From Kineothrix sp. IPX-CK (GTDB lineage Bacteria > Bacillota > Clostridia > Lachnospirales > Lachnospiraceae): 64,000 bases of DNA. Location of the stretch: positions 3,534,001 through 3,598,000 of the forward strand of contig NZ_CP146256.1 of NCBI RefSeq assembly GCF_039134705.1, written 5' to 3'. The notes beneath the pieces were generated by a model, which did no database searches, had not been told where the DNA came from, and saw only the letters and a list, made by a program, of their open reading frames with translations. Below are positions 9,609 to 17,351 of this stretch, piece by piece (the first letter of the stretch is position 1; the number at the start of each line of letters is the position of its first letter). Made by a program: the position numbers and the translations under genes.

Positions 9609-10616
9609 TTAAGAATTGGATAAAGATACGAAACGCTCCAATTGCTTAAGTGCACTTCCATTATCTATCGTTTCCTGTACTTTATAAACCGCTTCCTGCA
9701 AAGTAAGAGAGGAATCCGCCACATAAAGCGCTGCTGCCGAATTAAGCACAACGGCATCTCTTTTGGGCCCTTTTTCGCCTTTTAGAATTGAAAGAGTAAT
9801 CTGCGCATTTTCTTCGGGAGTCCCGCCCAGCAAATCTTCTTTCTTACATCTCTCCATGCCAAACTGCTCCGGCTCCAGCGTATATTTCCTGAACTCGTTA
9901 TTTCTCACTTCGCATACGGTGGTGGCAGAGCTCATAGAAATCTCATCAAGTCCGTCCTGACCGAATACTACCATTGCATTTTTGACCCCCAGATTGGCAA
10001 GCACCTTCGCCATGGGCTCCACCAGCTCCTCATCGTATACTCCAAGAAGCTGCATATTGGCTCCCGCCGGATTGGAAAGAGGTCCGAGAATATTGAACAC
10101 TGTGCGGATTCCAAGCTCTTTTCTCACCGGAGCCACATATTTCATGGCTATATGATAGTTCTGTGCGAACAGGAAGCAGATTCCTATTTTTTCCAAAAGC
10201 TCCTTGCTCTTTTCCGGCGAAATATTGATGTTCACACCAAGCGCCTCCAATACGTCGGCCGCTCCGCATTTGCTGCTGGCTGCACGGTTACCATGCTTAG
10301 CAACAGGAATTCCCATAGCCGATACGACGATTGCCGAGGTGGTGGATATATTGAAGGAATTGGATTTATCTCCTCCTGTACCTACGATTTCCAATACTTC
10401 CATGTCATGAAGCAAGCGGATGCAGTGCTTTCTCATGCCTGCTGCCGAGGCGGTAATTTCCTCGATGTTCTCTCCCTTTAATGACAGTGATGTCAGATAT
10501 GCTGACATCTGAATCTGAGAAGCGCTGCCGCTCATAATCTCATCCATTACCGTTTCCGCTTCCTGATAACTTAAATCCTGTTTAGTTACTACCTTCTGAA
10601 TCGCTTCCTTTATCAT
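9609..10616 (-). CDS. trpD: Anthranilate phosphoribosyltransferase
   Basis: TrpD transfers phosphoribosyl from PRPP to anthranilate. The 335-residue protein shows the PRPP signature [35 protein letters not shown], and [20 protein letters not shown]. It has no fused glutamine amidotransferase domain, since trpG is a separate gene just upstream. The ATG at 10616 follows a GGGAG site. Two in-operon gaps of about 20 bases flank it. Confidence 0.97.
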   Translation of the reverse strand: MIKEAIQKVVTKQDLSYQEAETVMDEIMSGSASQIQMSAYLTSLSLKGENIEEITASAAGMRKHCIRLLHDMEVLEIVGTGGDKSNSFNISTTSAIVVSAMGIPVAKHGNRAASSKCGAADVLEALGVNINISPEKSKELLEKIGICFLFAQNYHIAMKYVAPVRKELGIRTVFNILGPLSNPAGANMQLLGVYDEELVEPMAKVLANLGVKNAMVVFGQDGLDEISMSSATTVCEVRNNEFRKYTLEPEQFGMERCKKEDLLGGTPEENAQITLSILKGEKGPKRDAVVLNSAAALYVADSSLTLQEAVYKVQETIDNGSALKQLERFVSLSNS

Positions 10617-10638
10617 TTCCTTATCTCCCTTCCTGTTT

Positions 10639-11205
10639 TTATGCTGTTAAAAAATTACGGAGTATGGCTTCTCCATCCGGCGTAAGGATAGATTCAGGAT
10701 GGAACTGCACGCCGTATACCTCGAAATCTCTGTGCTTCACTCCCATAATTTCTCCGTCCCCGGTCTTTGCCGTTATGAGAAGTTCCTCCGGCATGGTTTC
10801 TTCTACGGCAGCGAGGGAATGGTACCTCGCCGCTTTGATCGTCTCGGGCAGCCCCTTAAAAAGCTTGCAATCCCCCTCTATCGATATCTCAGACTGCTTC
10901 CCATGCATAAGCTCCTTCGCATAGGATACCTGTGCACCATAAGCTTCGCATATCGCCTGATGTCCGAGGCATACGCCGAGTATCGGAATCGTTCCTGCAA
11001 AATGTTTAAGCGCTTCCTCGCAAATTCCCGCATCTGCCGGTCTGCCCGGGCCGGGTGATAAAACAATATGGCTGATATCCAGCTCCTCTATTTCGGGAAT
11101 CGTCAATTCATCGTTGCGAATCACCTTGATTCCCGGGTCTATAGAACCGATAAGCTGATACAGATTGTAAGAAAAGCTGTCGTAATTGTCGATTAGCAGT
11201 ATCAT
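10639..11205 (-). CDS. trpG: Anthranilate synthase component II (glutamine amidotransferase)
   Basis: TrpG releases ammonia from glutamine for TrpE. The 188-residue class I amidotransferase has the nucleophile Cys in GVCLGHQAI, the oxyanion segment [12 protein letters not shown] and the His/Glu pair in GVQFHPESI. It starts one base after the trpE stop, with GGAGG formed by the last trpE codons, so the two subunits are almost certainly coupled. PabA-type use for folate is possible, because Firmicute TrpG proteins can be amphibolic and no pabA or pabB is visible. Confidence 0.95.
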   Translation of the reverse strand: MILLIDNYDSFSYNLYQLIGSIDPGIKVIRNDELTIPEIEELDISHIVLSPGPGRPADAGICEEALKHFAGTIPILGVCLGHQAICEAYGAQVSYAKELMHGKQSEISIEGDCKLFKGLPETIKAARYHSLAAVEETMPEELLITAKTGDGEIMGVKHRDFEVYGVQFHPESILTPDGEAILRNFLTA

Positions 11206-11206
11206 C

Positions 11207-12670
11207 TTAAATTCCTCCTTCCGCCGTCTGCAAGGCGCTCATTACCGCCTTTGCTTTGTTGATGCACTCCTGGTATTCCTTCTCCGGCACGCTGTCCGCT
11301 ACGATTCCTGCTCCTGAACGGATGAATACCTTCCCATTTTTCTTAAAGGCGATCCTTATTGCAATGCAGGTGTCCATATTTCCTGTGAAATCGATATATC
11401 CTATAGCTCCGCCGTAGATTCCTCTCTTGTTATTCTCTAACTCATTGATAATCTCACAGGCCCTGATCTTAGGCGCTCCTGAAAGAGTTCCTGCGGGAAG
11501 CACCGCACCTATCGCATCTAAAGACGTCTTATCCTGTCTGATTTCTCCCTTTACCGTAGAACCGATGTGCATAACATGAGAGAATTTCTCGATGGACATA
11601 TATTCCTCAACCTGCACGGAACCGAAGCGGCTGATCTTACCGATATCGTTTCTGCCAAGATCTACCAGCATATTGTGTTCGGCAAGTTCCTTGGGATCCG
11701 CAAGCAGTTCCTTTTCCAACCTCTCATCCTCTTCCTCCGTCTTGCCTCTGGACCTCGTTCCGGCTAGCGGGAAAGTGTACAGGCCGCCGTTCTCCAGCTT
11801 TACCAAGGTCTCCGGCGATGCTCCTGCTATCTCGATATCATCACTGCTGAAATAGAACATATAGGGAGAGGGATTGGTCGTCCGAAGCACTCTGTAAGTA
11901 TCGAAGAGGCTTCCTTCCACATCCGCTTCCAAGCGGTTGGACAACACCACCTGAAAGATATCTCCTTCTTTGATGTAATTCTTCGCTTTTTCTACCATCC
12001 TGCAGTATTCCTTCTCCTTAAAGAGCGGACGGAACTCCGACTTGATGCGAAGGGGCTGTATCTGTGCCGGCGTGCCCTTAGTGATGAGCGCCTCCATGTC
12101 GTTAAGCTCCCGTATCGCTTTCTTATAATTTTCCACAGGGGAATCTGTCTTCATATTGACGATCAGGAACACTTTCTGCTTCAGGTTATCGAAGGCGATC
12201 ACTTTATCGAAAAGCATAAGATCCACGTCCTTGAAGTTTTCCTCGTCTCTGGCATCGAGATTCAAGGAGGGTTCACTGTATTTTATATAATCGTAGGAGA
12301 AATATCCCACAAGTCCTCCTGTAAAGGTTGGAAGCTCTTTGATCCTCGGGCACTTATTCTCCTCGATGATCTGCCTGATATACCGGGCGGGATTCGCGTC
12401 CTTTATAACTAACTCTGTACCTGTGCTGATCCGTACTGTCTTATCCGTGCAGGTTATTTCCAGCTTGGGGTCATAGCCCAAGAATGTATACCTTCCCCAT
12501 TTGTCCGTATCCTCAAGGCTTTCTAACATGTAACAGTGACAGCTTACCGATTTCAATATCCTGAGCACCTCTATGGGAGTACAGAAATCGGAATAAATGA
12601 CACGGCTGATCGGGACCGTCTTGTAGGCTTTTGCAAAAGCCTTAACTTCTTCCAGGGTTGGTGTGTACAT
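11207..12670 (-). CDS. trpE: Anthranilate synthase component I
   Basis: TrpE makes anthranilate from chorismate. The 487-residue protein has an N-terminal domain with SCHCYMLES and GRYTFLGYDP, then the chorismate-binding domain: DIFQVVLSNRLE, PSPYMFYFSS, FPLAGTRSRG, EHNMLVDLGRNDIG, LPAGTLSGAPKIRA and IRSGAGIVADS. The LES motif suggests feedback inhibition by tryptophan. AGGAGG precedes the ATG at 12670. As first gene of trpEGDCFBA it is preceded by a T-box leader and a second hairpin block. Confidence 0.97.
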   Translation of the reverse strand: MYTPTLEEVKAFAKAYKTVPISRVIYSDFCTPIEVLRILKSVSCHCYMLESLEDTDKWGRYTFLGYDPKLEITCTDKTVRISTGTELVIKDANPARYIRQIIEENKCPRIKELPTFTGGLVGYFSYDYIKYSEPSLNLDARDEENFKDVDLMLFDKVIAFDNLKQKVFLIVNMKTDSPVENYKKAIRELNDMEALITKGTPAQIQPLRIKSEFRPLFKEKEYCRMVEKAKNYIKEGDIFQVVLSNRLEADVEGSLFDTYRVLRTTNPSPYMFYFSSDDIEIAGASPETLVKLENGGLYTFPLAGTRSRGKTEEEDERLEKELLADPKELAEHNMLVDLGRNDIGKISRFGSVQVEEYMSIEKFSHVMHIGSTVKGEIRQDKTSLDAIGAVLPAGTLSGAPKIRACEIINELENNKRGIYGGAIGYIDFTGNMDTCIAIRIAFKKNGKVFIRSGAGIVADSVPEKEYQECINKAKAVMSALQTAEGGI

Positions 12671-12763
12671 ATTTGGTTCCTCCTTTTACTTTTAAGATCA
12701 ATTGGCTGATGTATCAATAACTATGTTTTAATTGCCATATTTCAATACATTTATCTATATTTC

Positions 12764-12880
12764 ATAAGCAGATTCAAGAGGCAAAGCCTCTTGAATTCGC
12801 GTTGCTCGTCAGATAGTAATAAAAACAGCCCGAAATGCAAGCATTTTGGGCTGTTTTTATTACTATCTGACTCTGCTTAT
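12764..12880. repeat. Nested inverted-repeat element between trp T-box and trpE
   Basis: A 117-bp block is bounded by perfect 9-bp inverted ends ATAAGCAGA (12764-12772) and TCTGCTTAT (12872-12880). Inside are two hairpins: ATTCAAGAGG/CCTCTTGAAT (12772-12796) and a 31-bp near-perfect arm pair (12808-12838 and 12841-12871). The block would fold as a three-way junction. It begins about ten bases beyond the T-box terminator. A small mobile palindromic element or a duplicated attenuator are both possible; I cannot choose between them. Confidence 0.75.
12808..12871 (-). terminator. Second intrinsic terminator in the trp leader
   Basis: On the trp strand the stem CAGCCCAAAATGC / GCATTTCGGGCTG is followed by TTTTTATTACT and preceded by a matching A-rich arm. 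This is a typical bidirectional intrinsic terminator. It lies downstream of the T-box terminator and upstream of trpE, so transcripts that escape the T-box must also pass it, unless trpE has its own promoter. Confidence 0.7.
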
Positions 12881-12886
12881 ACGCGC

Positions 12887-12928
12887 AAAATCCGCCCATG
12901 ACAATATTTTGGTATTGTCAAGGACGGA
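12887..12928 (-). terminator. T-box regulated terminator of the trp operon
   Basis: TCCGTCCTTGACAATA pairs with TATTGTCATGGGCGGA on the minus strand and is followed by TTTT (12887-12890). It directly follows the T-box sequence and is the expected regulated terminator. The competing antiterminator would use the T-box bases. Confidence 0.8.
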
Positions 12929-13215
12929 TCAGAATGTCTATCCGCGGTGCCACCTTGATTCAGGAGAGGCATCTATTCGAAAAATCAAATGTATGCTGAA
13001 ATCTCCTGCTCTTTAAGGAATACTATCATATTCCCAGCAACTAACGTGTGCTTTACGTCGCTGAATACTCGGCTGTATTGCTGTTAGCCTTTGACTGCGC
13101 CCTCCGTGGTCCATTTAACAAACTGCTTTCTGCCGGTTCTCAGCAATCCCGGCTCTCTGTAAGAGCAACATCTGTTTTTATCTCCACTTCAACGGTTTTC
13201 ATGGATTTATTTAAT
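12887..13215 (-). promoter_or_regulatory. Tryptophan T-box riboswitch leader of trpEGDCFBA
   Basis: The conserved T-box AAGGTGGCACCGCGG lies at 12942-12956 (minus strand), followed by a terminator stem. Upstream is a Stem I with AGAGAGCCGG, a CTGAGAACCGG apical motif, and a specifier-loop candidate TGG at 13111-13113 in the context AAATGGACCA, matching tryptophan. The leader binds uncharged tRNA-Trp and then antiterminates. Family knowledge and gene context both support tryptophan. No TRAP or trp leader peptide is seen. Confidence 0.9.
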
Positions 13216-13222
13216 TTTCTGT

Positions 13223-13251
13223 ATTCTATCACTGAATTTTGCTTATGTCAA
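13223..13251 (-). promoter_or_regulatory. trp operon promoter
   Basis: On the minus strand TTGACA (13246-13251), 17 bases, TAGAAT (13223-13228), a near-consensus sigma-A promoter. The insertion sequence target duplication begins five bases upstream of the -35, so the IS sits immediately behind this promoter without destroying it. Confidence 0.85.
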
Positions 13252-13255
13252 TACA

Positions 13256-13281
13256 GTAATTTATAATTTTTCTTCCCATAG
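13256..13281. repeat. Left copy of 26-bp target-site duplication
   Basis: GTAATTTATA...CTTCCCATAG is repeated without change at 14352-14377 and directly abuts both ends of the IS (TGTAGG and CCTACA). A 26-bp duplication is longer than usual for IS481 relatives. Confidence 0.9.
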
Positions 13282-14351
13282 TGTAGGATTACAATACATA
13301 TGTTACAAAACTAAATAATAAAAAGCGAGAATACCTTTTTGTGTTATATTTAAGTCACCACAACAAAAACCTACACAAAGGAGCGTATTCTCGCATGGCT
13401 AGTATAACACAGGATATGAGGTATCGTCTATCTCTCATTCATTACGCGGATAAGTATGGTGTCTCCAAGGCCGCTGTCAGATATAAGACCAACAGACAGT
13501 ATATTTATCGTTGGAAACGTCGTTTTGATGGTTCTATCGAATCCCTTAGGGACCGTTCCAGAAAACCTCACCATCACCCCAACCAGCATACCGATGCCGA
13601 AAGGAAGCTCATTTCGGATATGCGCAGACGCAATCCAGATGCCGGACTGGTCGTCCTTTGGGTCAAGCTCATGCAGCGGGGATACTCCCGCTCCATCCCC
13701 GGACTCTATCGCTTCCTGAGAAAACAGGGCATTCTGGCACGAAGACCTCCAAATCCCAAGTACATCCCTAAGCCTTACGAAGCCATGAGCTATCCCGGAC
13801 AGCGCATCCAGATCGACGTCAAATTTGTCCCTTCTGTCTGCCTGACAGGTGATGCCAAAGGGAAGCGTTTTTATCAATACACAGCCATCGATGAATTCTC
13901 CCGATGGCGTTTCGTGGAAGCCTTTGAAGAACACAGTTCTTATTCTTCCTCACAGTTTTTGGAGCACCTGATCAAAGCATTTCCCTTACCCATCGAGTGT
14001 GTGCAGACCGATAATGGGCAGGAATTCACCAAGCGGTTTGCTTCTTATGGTGGTTGCGATAAACCGACTCTTTTTCAGGTAAGGCTACAGCAGCATGGCA
14101 TCCGTCATAAGTTGATCCGTCCCTTCACTCCAAGACATAATGGGAAGGTAGAGCGCAGCCACAGAAAAGACAATGAACGCTTTTATGCCACCCATCGATT
14201 CTACTCATTGGAGGACTTTGGCAGACAGTTAAAGATCTATAACACAAGGGATTATAACCGCTTTCCCATGAGGCCCCTTGGATGGAAATCTCCCGCAGAG
14301 ATATTAAAGAATTATTTACGGTCACTGTAACATATGTTTGACAAACCTACA
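13282..14351 (+). mobile_element. Complete IS481-like insertion sequence (1,070 bp)
   Basis: The element starts TGTAGG at 13282 and ends CCTACA at 14351. The imperfect terminal inverted repeats extend about 26 bases and share an ACATATGTTACA block (left end direct, right end inverted). It carries a single intact transposase gene and is flanked by a 26-bp direct repeat. It separates the trp promoter from a minus-strand XRE gene. The intact frame and identical duplications suggest a fairly recent insertion. Confidence 0.92.
13395..14330 (+). CDS. IS481-like DDE transposase
   Basis: This 311-residue transposase has an N-terminal helix-turn-helix (YGVSKAAVRYKTNRQYIYRW, then FDGSIESLRDRSRKP) and an integrase core with catalytic acidic residues in QIDVKFV, VQTDNGQEFT and NGKVERSHRKDNERFY (DDE). 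The start is the ATG at 13395 after GGAG; the frame remains open upstream to 13341 inside the left end. The catalytic triad appears intact, so the element may be active. IS481 is the best guess from HTH plus short rve core; assignment to a neighbouring family is possible given the long target duplication. Confidence 0.9.
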   Translation: MASITQDMRYRLSLIHYADKYGVSKAAVRYKTNRQYIYRWKRRFDGSIESLRDRSRKPHHHPNQHTDAERKLISDMRRRNPDAGLVVLWVKLMQRGYSRSIPGLYRFLRKQGILARRPPNPKYIPKPYEAMSYPGQRIQIDVKFVPSVCLTGDAKGKRFYQYTAIDEFSRWRFVEAFEEHSSYSSSQFLEHLIKAFPLPIECVQTDNGQEFTKRFASYGGCDKPTLFQVRLQQHGIRHKLIRPFTPRHNGKVERSHRKDNERFYATHRFYSLEDFGRQLKIYNTRDYNRFPMRPLGWKSPAEILKNYLRSL

Positions 14352-14377
14352 GTAATTTATAATTTTTCTTCCCATAG
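14352..14377. repeat. Right copy of 26-bp target-site duplication
   Basis: Identical to 13256-13281. The last codons and stop of the minus-strand XRE gene (ending at 14357) fall within this copy, so the duplication preserved that gene's 3' end. Confidence 0.9.
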
Positions 14378-14944
14378 TCCATGGCGGCTGCATCCGAAAT
14401 ATAATGTGCCTCCGCTTCTGAGCTTGGGAAAGCGCACTTCTCCGCTTTGCTCAGGGTATAGCCTTATGAGCAGTACCTTGTCCAAGGTAACAAAAGCAAT
14501 GAAATTAAGGAAATGCTCCTTGCTCATTTCGTGTGAGAAAGTGATATAGTAATCTTCCTCCACAGTCTCCACTTTCAGACTATGTTCTCCCTGTGATTTT
14601 TGAGGAACCAGAGCAGGCAGCTTTCGTCCGCAGCAGGATATCTGGGCCTCCCCGGTGCATGTTATAATATTTCCGCAGGTAGGGCACACATGAAATTTGA
14701 TTTTCTTCATATTTCCGGCCTCCACACTGTTGGGCTCCAGATCCCCCGACAGAATTTTTTCAATATTTACTCCGAGGATTCCCGATAGATCCTGCAATAA
14801 AGACACATCGGGGCAGCCCATCCCGCGTTCCCATTTTGAAATGGCCTTGTCGCTGATGTTCATGGCATCCGCCAGCTGTTTTTGTGTCATTCCTTTTTCT
14901 CTCCGCAAATCGTAAATCAATTTGCCCACTTTACTGCAATCCAT
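14357..14944 (-). CDS. XRE-family regulator fused to a desulfoferrodoxin-like C-terminal domain
   Basis: The 195-residue protein starts with an XRE helix-turn-helix (about residues 5-60: LRREKGMTQKQLADAMNIS, AISKWERG). Next comes a rubredoxin/desulforedoxin-like knuckle FHVCPTCGNIITCTG...SCCG (about 85-105). The last 65 residues resemble a superoxide-reductase iron site: ITFSHEMSKEHFLNFI and the terminal CSRHGLW. In superoxide reductases His and Cys in such motifs bind the Fe centre. A redox- or iron-responsive regulator is inferred. AGGAGGT precedes the ATG at 14944. Its final codons lie inside the IS target duplication. Confidence 0.8.
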   Translation of the reverse strand: MDCSKVGKLIYDLRREKGMTQKQLADAMNISDKAISKWERGMGCPDVSLLQDLSGILGVNIEKILSGDLEPNSVEAGNMKKIKFHVCPTCGNIITCTGEAQISCCGRKLPALVPQKSQGEHSLKVETVEEDYYITFSHEMSKEHFLNFIAFVTLDKVLLIRLYPEQSGEVRFPKLRSGGTLYFGCSRHGLWEEKL

Positions 14945-14975
14945 GAGAATACCTCCTAGTGTTTCCTTTTTCGTC

Positions 14976-15887
14976 TCAAACCGCCTCTTTATATATCCCG
15001 CCTTCTTTAGGGCTTTTCTCCGGAAGCTGCACTAAGATTACCGCAGAAAAAACGAGGGCACAGCCGAACAGCTCCTTTTGAGACAACGCTTGTCCCAGGA
15101 TAAGCCATCCGCCTAACAGCGATACCGAAGACTCCAGGCTCAGTATAAGGGAAGCCACGGAGGGCTCCACATTCTTCTGCGCTATAACCTGCAAGGTATA
15201 CGCTACTCCGCAAGACACGACCCCCGCATATAAAAGCGGCCATATCCCCGCAAGAAGCTGATTCCATACGGGCTGTTCCAGAATGAGTCCCGTAACGGTG
15301 CAAATCGTGCCTGCCACAAAAAATTGAATACAGGACAATATTACTCCGTCCATCTTGGGAGCAAAATAATCGATCAGCAAAATATGCACAGAAAACAGGA
15401 TTGAGCATACAAGAATAAATAAATCCCCTCTTCCAAGAGAAAAGTTCTCGCCCACACAGAGCATATAAAGTCCGCATACTGCAACCGCTGCGGCTATCCA
15501 AACCCTCCCCCGCACCTTTTTATGCAGGAACAAGCCCAGAACCGGCACGATAACAATATATAAAGTGGAGATAAATCCAGCCTTCCCAACTGTGGTATAT
15601 TTAATTCCTATCTGCTGGAACACAGAAGCTGCACAGAGTGCCAGTCCGCAGCATATGCCTCCCTTCAGCGCAAAGGAAAAGGGCAGCTTTCGTCTATCCT
15701 TCCCGCCCTTTCCACGCCGCATAAATATTACAGGCAAAAGTACGATTCCTCCTAAGAAAAACCGTGTGCCGTTAAAAATCAAGGGGCCCATATAATTCAT
15801 ACCAAGGCTTTGCGCCACAAAAGCAAAGCCCCAGATGCAGGCCGCCAAAAACAAAAGCAAGCTGCTTGTGAGTGCTGTTTTTTTCAT
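14976..15887 (-). CDS. EamA/DMT family transporter
   Basis: This 303-residue protein has about ten hydrophobic helices in two EamA repeats. The first opens LLLFLAACIWGFAFVAQ and has the GTRFFLGGIVLLP helix; the second has GDLFILVCSILFSVHILLID and ends with SVSLLGGWLILGQALSQKELFGC. The drug/metabolite transporter superfamily exports amino acids, nucleotides or small metabolites; the substrate cannot be read from sequence. It lies 31 bases before the XRE gene on the same strand and may be transcribed with it. Confidence 0.88.
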   Translation of the reverse strand: MKKTALTSSLLLFLAACIWGFAFVAQSLGMNYMGPLIFNGTRFFLGGIVLLPVIFMRRGKGGKDRRKLPFSFALKGGICCGLALCAASVFQQIGIKYTTVGKAGFISTLYIVIVPVLGLFLHKKVRGRVWIAAAVAVCGLYMLCVGENFSLGRGDLFILVCSILFSVHILLIDYFAPKMDGVILSCIQFFVAGTICTVTGLILEQPVWNQLLAGIWPLLYAGVVSCGVAYTLQVIAQKNVEPSVASLILSLESSVSLLGGWLILGQALSQKELFGCALVFSAVILVQLPEKSPKEGGIYKEAV

Positions 15888-15938
15888 TTTGTTAATTTAT
15901 ACCTTTCCCATAACCTGTAAATTTTGGACCGTTGCCAC

Positions 15939-16436
15939 TTAATTCTTTAAGGCACTTTCGATTTCCGCCGCTATATCTTTTATCATCTTATCCTCACAGT
16001 CGATTATGATATCCGCATAGCGCCGGTAAAGGGGAATTCTCTCCTCGTACAAATCCTCTAACGTCTGTCCCTTACGCACGGTAACGCCTCTTTCGCTCAA
16101 ATCGCCCAGTCTGTGGGCTATCGATTCGCAGGAAAGCTCCAGATATATTATCGTCCCTATGCTTTTGAAATGTACCATGGCCTCCTTACCGTAAACGGCG
16201 CTTCCTCCCGTAGCAATGACCGTTTTCTCCATATCGAGAGATTCATTTATCTCATTTTCCACCTGTATAAATCCATCGATTCCTTTTTCCTCTATGATTT
16301 GGTGCAGAAGCCTTCCCGTCCTCTCCTGAATGACCAGATCAGAATCTACAAAACGGTATCCCAGACGCTTGGCGAGTACCACACCTATGGTACTCTTGCC
16401 CGCGCCCGGCATACCGGTCAAAATAATATTATTCAT
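15939..16436 (-). CDS. aroK: Shikimate kinase
   Basis: The enzyme phosphorylates shikimate with ATP on the route to chorismate, the precursor used by TrpE. The 165-residue P-loop protein shows GMPGAGKST (Walker A), the substrate-binding Asp in FVDSD, ATGGSAV, and ERIPLYRRYAD in the lid region. Length is normal. Functionally it belongs with the aromatic pathway although it lies outside the trp operon. The start ATG at 16436 has only a weak upstream site. Confidence 0.93.
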   Translation of the reverse strand: MNNIILTGMPGAGKSTIGVVLAKRLGYRFVDSDLVIQERTGRLLHQIIEEKGIDGFIQVENEINESLDMEKTVIATGGSAVYGKEAMVHFKSIGTIIYLELSCESIAHRLGDLSERGVTVRKGQTLEDLYEERIPLYRRYADIIIDCEDKMIKDIAAEIESALKN

Positions 16437-16465
16437 CCTGCAACCCCATATGCCTTTCAGCTTTG

Positions 16466-16843
16466 TCAGCCAAGATATACGATAACCTCCACCTCACAGA
16501 GAACATTCTTCGGAAGCTGTTTTACCGCTACGCAGCTGCGTGCCGGCTTCCCGGTAAAATATTTTTCATATACTCCGTTAAAAGCTGCAAAATCCGCCAT
16601 ATCAGCCAAGAAGCACGTTGTCTTTACTACCTTCGTATAATCGGTATCAGCCTCCGTAAGTATGGCTCCTACATTTTTCATTACCTGCTCCGCTTGCTCT
16701 ATAATGTCGCTTCCTTTAATATCGCCCGTAGCCGGATCTATGGGAATCTGTCCGGATGCAAACAACATATCTCCTGCTATGATTCCTTGAGAATACGGTC
16801 CAATCGCCGCCGGTGCCTTATTTGTAGATACTTTTTTTAACAT
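16466..16843 (-). CDS. ridA: RidA/YjgF family reactive-intermediate deaminase
   Basis: RidA hydrolyses reactive enamine/imine intermediates made by PLP dehydratases. The 125-residue protein has the whole family pattern: NKAPAAIGPYSQG at the start, FASGQIPIDPATG, the QAEQVMKNVGAIL helix, the active-site Arg in KPARSCVAVKQLP, and EVEVIVYL at the end. AGGAGG precedes the ATG at 16843. It sits between shikimate kinase and a small unknown gene on the same strand, probably in one transcript. Confidence 0.95.
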   Translation of the reverse strand: MLKKVSTNKAPAAIGPYSQGIIAGDMLFASGQIPIDPATGDIKGSDIIEQAEQVMKNVGAILTEADTDYTKVVKTTCFLADMADFAAFNGVYEKYFTGKPARSCVAVKQLPKNVLCEVEVIVYLG

Positions 16844-16863
16844 ATGCTTTCCTCCTGAATTGA

Positions 16864-17106
16864 TTACGCTTTATTATCTTCGTCGAACTGTGCCATCACA
16901 TAAAAACCTCTGTCGTTCTCGATAACCCGCATTACCACACCCTGCCTTGCAAACATCCGCTGATTAAATGGATAGTTGCCCGACATGGCGAGCGACGGAT
17001 CGATGGTGTAGTAATAGTTGCTGGGAAGAACTCCTTCAGTCACTGTAACAGAATCACCTTCCCGCAGCAGCCCCTGACGCTCCATCTTAAATTCCATTTC
17101 CCGCAT
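16864..17106 (-). CDS. Small conserved-looking protein of unknown function
   Basis: This 80-residue soluble protein is rich in short strands (GDSVTVTEGVLPSNYYYTID, VVMRVIENDRGFYVMAQFDED). GGGGAGG five bases before the ATG at 17106 strongly supports translation. It lies 20 bases upstream of ridA and is probably cotranscribed. I do not recognise a domain; a small beta-barrel is plausible from the strand pattern. Confidence 0.65.
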   Translation of the reverse strand: MREMEFKMERQGLLREGDSVTVTEGVLPSNYYYTIDPSLAMSGNYPFNQRMFARQGVVMRVIENDRGFYVMAQFDEDNKA

Positions 17107-17168
17107 AGGAACCTCCCCTTTCCGTAAGCCGTATTCTTGTTAAACTCGGCTATCGTGATTAATTGTAC

Positions 17169-17195
17169 GTTACTGTTCACTCCGTGAACAGTAAC
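17169..17195. repeat. 27-bp palindrome (GTTACTG family), copy 1
   Basis: GTTACTGTTCAC, a TCC centre, then GTGAACAGTAAC: a perfect 12-bp arm palindrome. It is flanked on both sides by AATTGTAC (17161-17168 and 17196-17203), which looks like an 8-bp target duplication. Related 27-nt units occur at 28958-28984, 29100-29126 (inverted) and 30186-30212. This copy lies between divergent genes, so it is not simply a terminator. Confidence 0.75.
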
Positions 17196-17233
17196 AATTG
17201 TACTAGCCTTTTACAGTTTTTTCAACTGGTTTG

Positions 17234-17262
17234 TTGTGAATCGTAGTATTTCCGTGTACAAT
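17234..17262 (+). promoter_or_regulatory. Promoter of the Crp/Fnr gene
   Basis: TTGTGA (17234-17239), 17 bases, TACAAT (17257-17262), about 90 bases before the start codon. A perfect-armed GATATG-T-CATATC palindrome follows downstream near 17280 and could be an operator. Confidence 0.5.
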
Positions 17263-17351
17263 ATATGATAGAATTATATTTGATATGTCATATCGGTTAT
17301 CCGGTGCCGTTATATTAACATGTATGCCGGAACAGAGAAAGGCGGCTCGCT

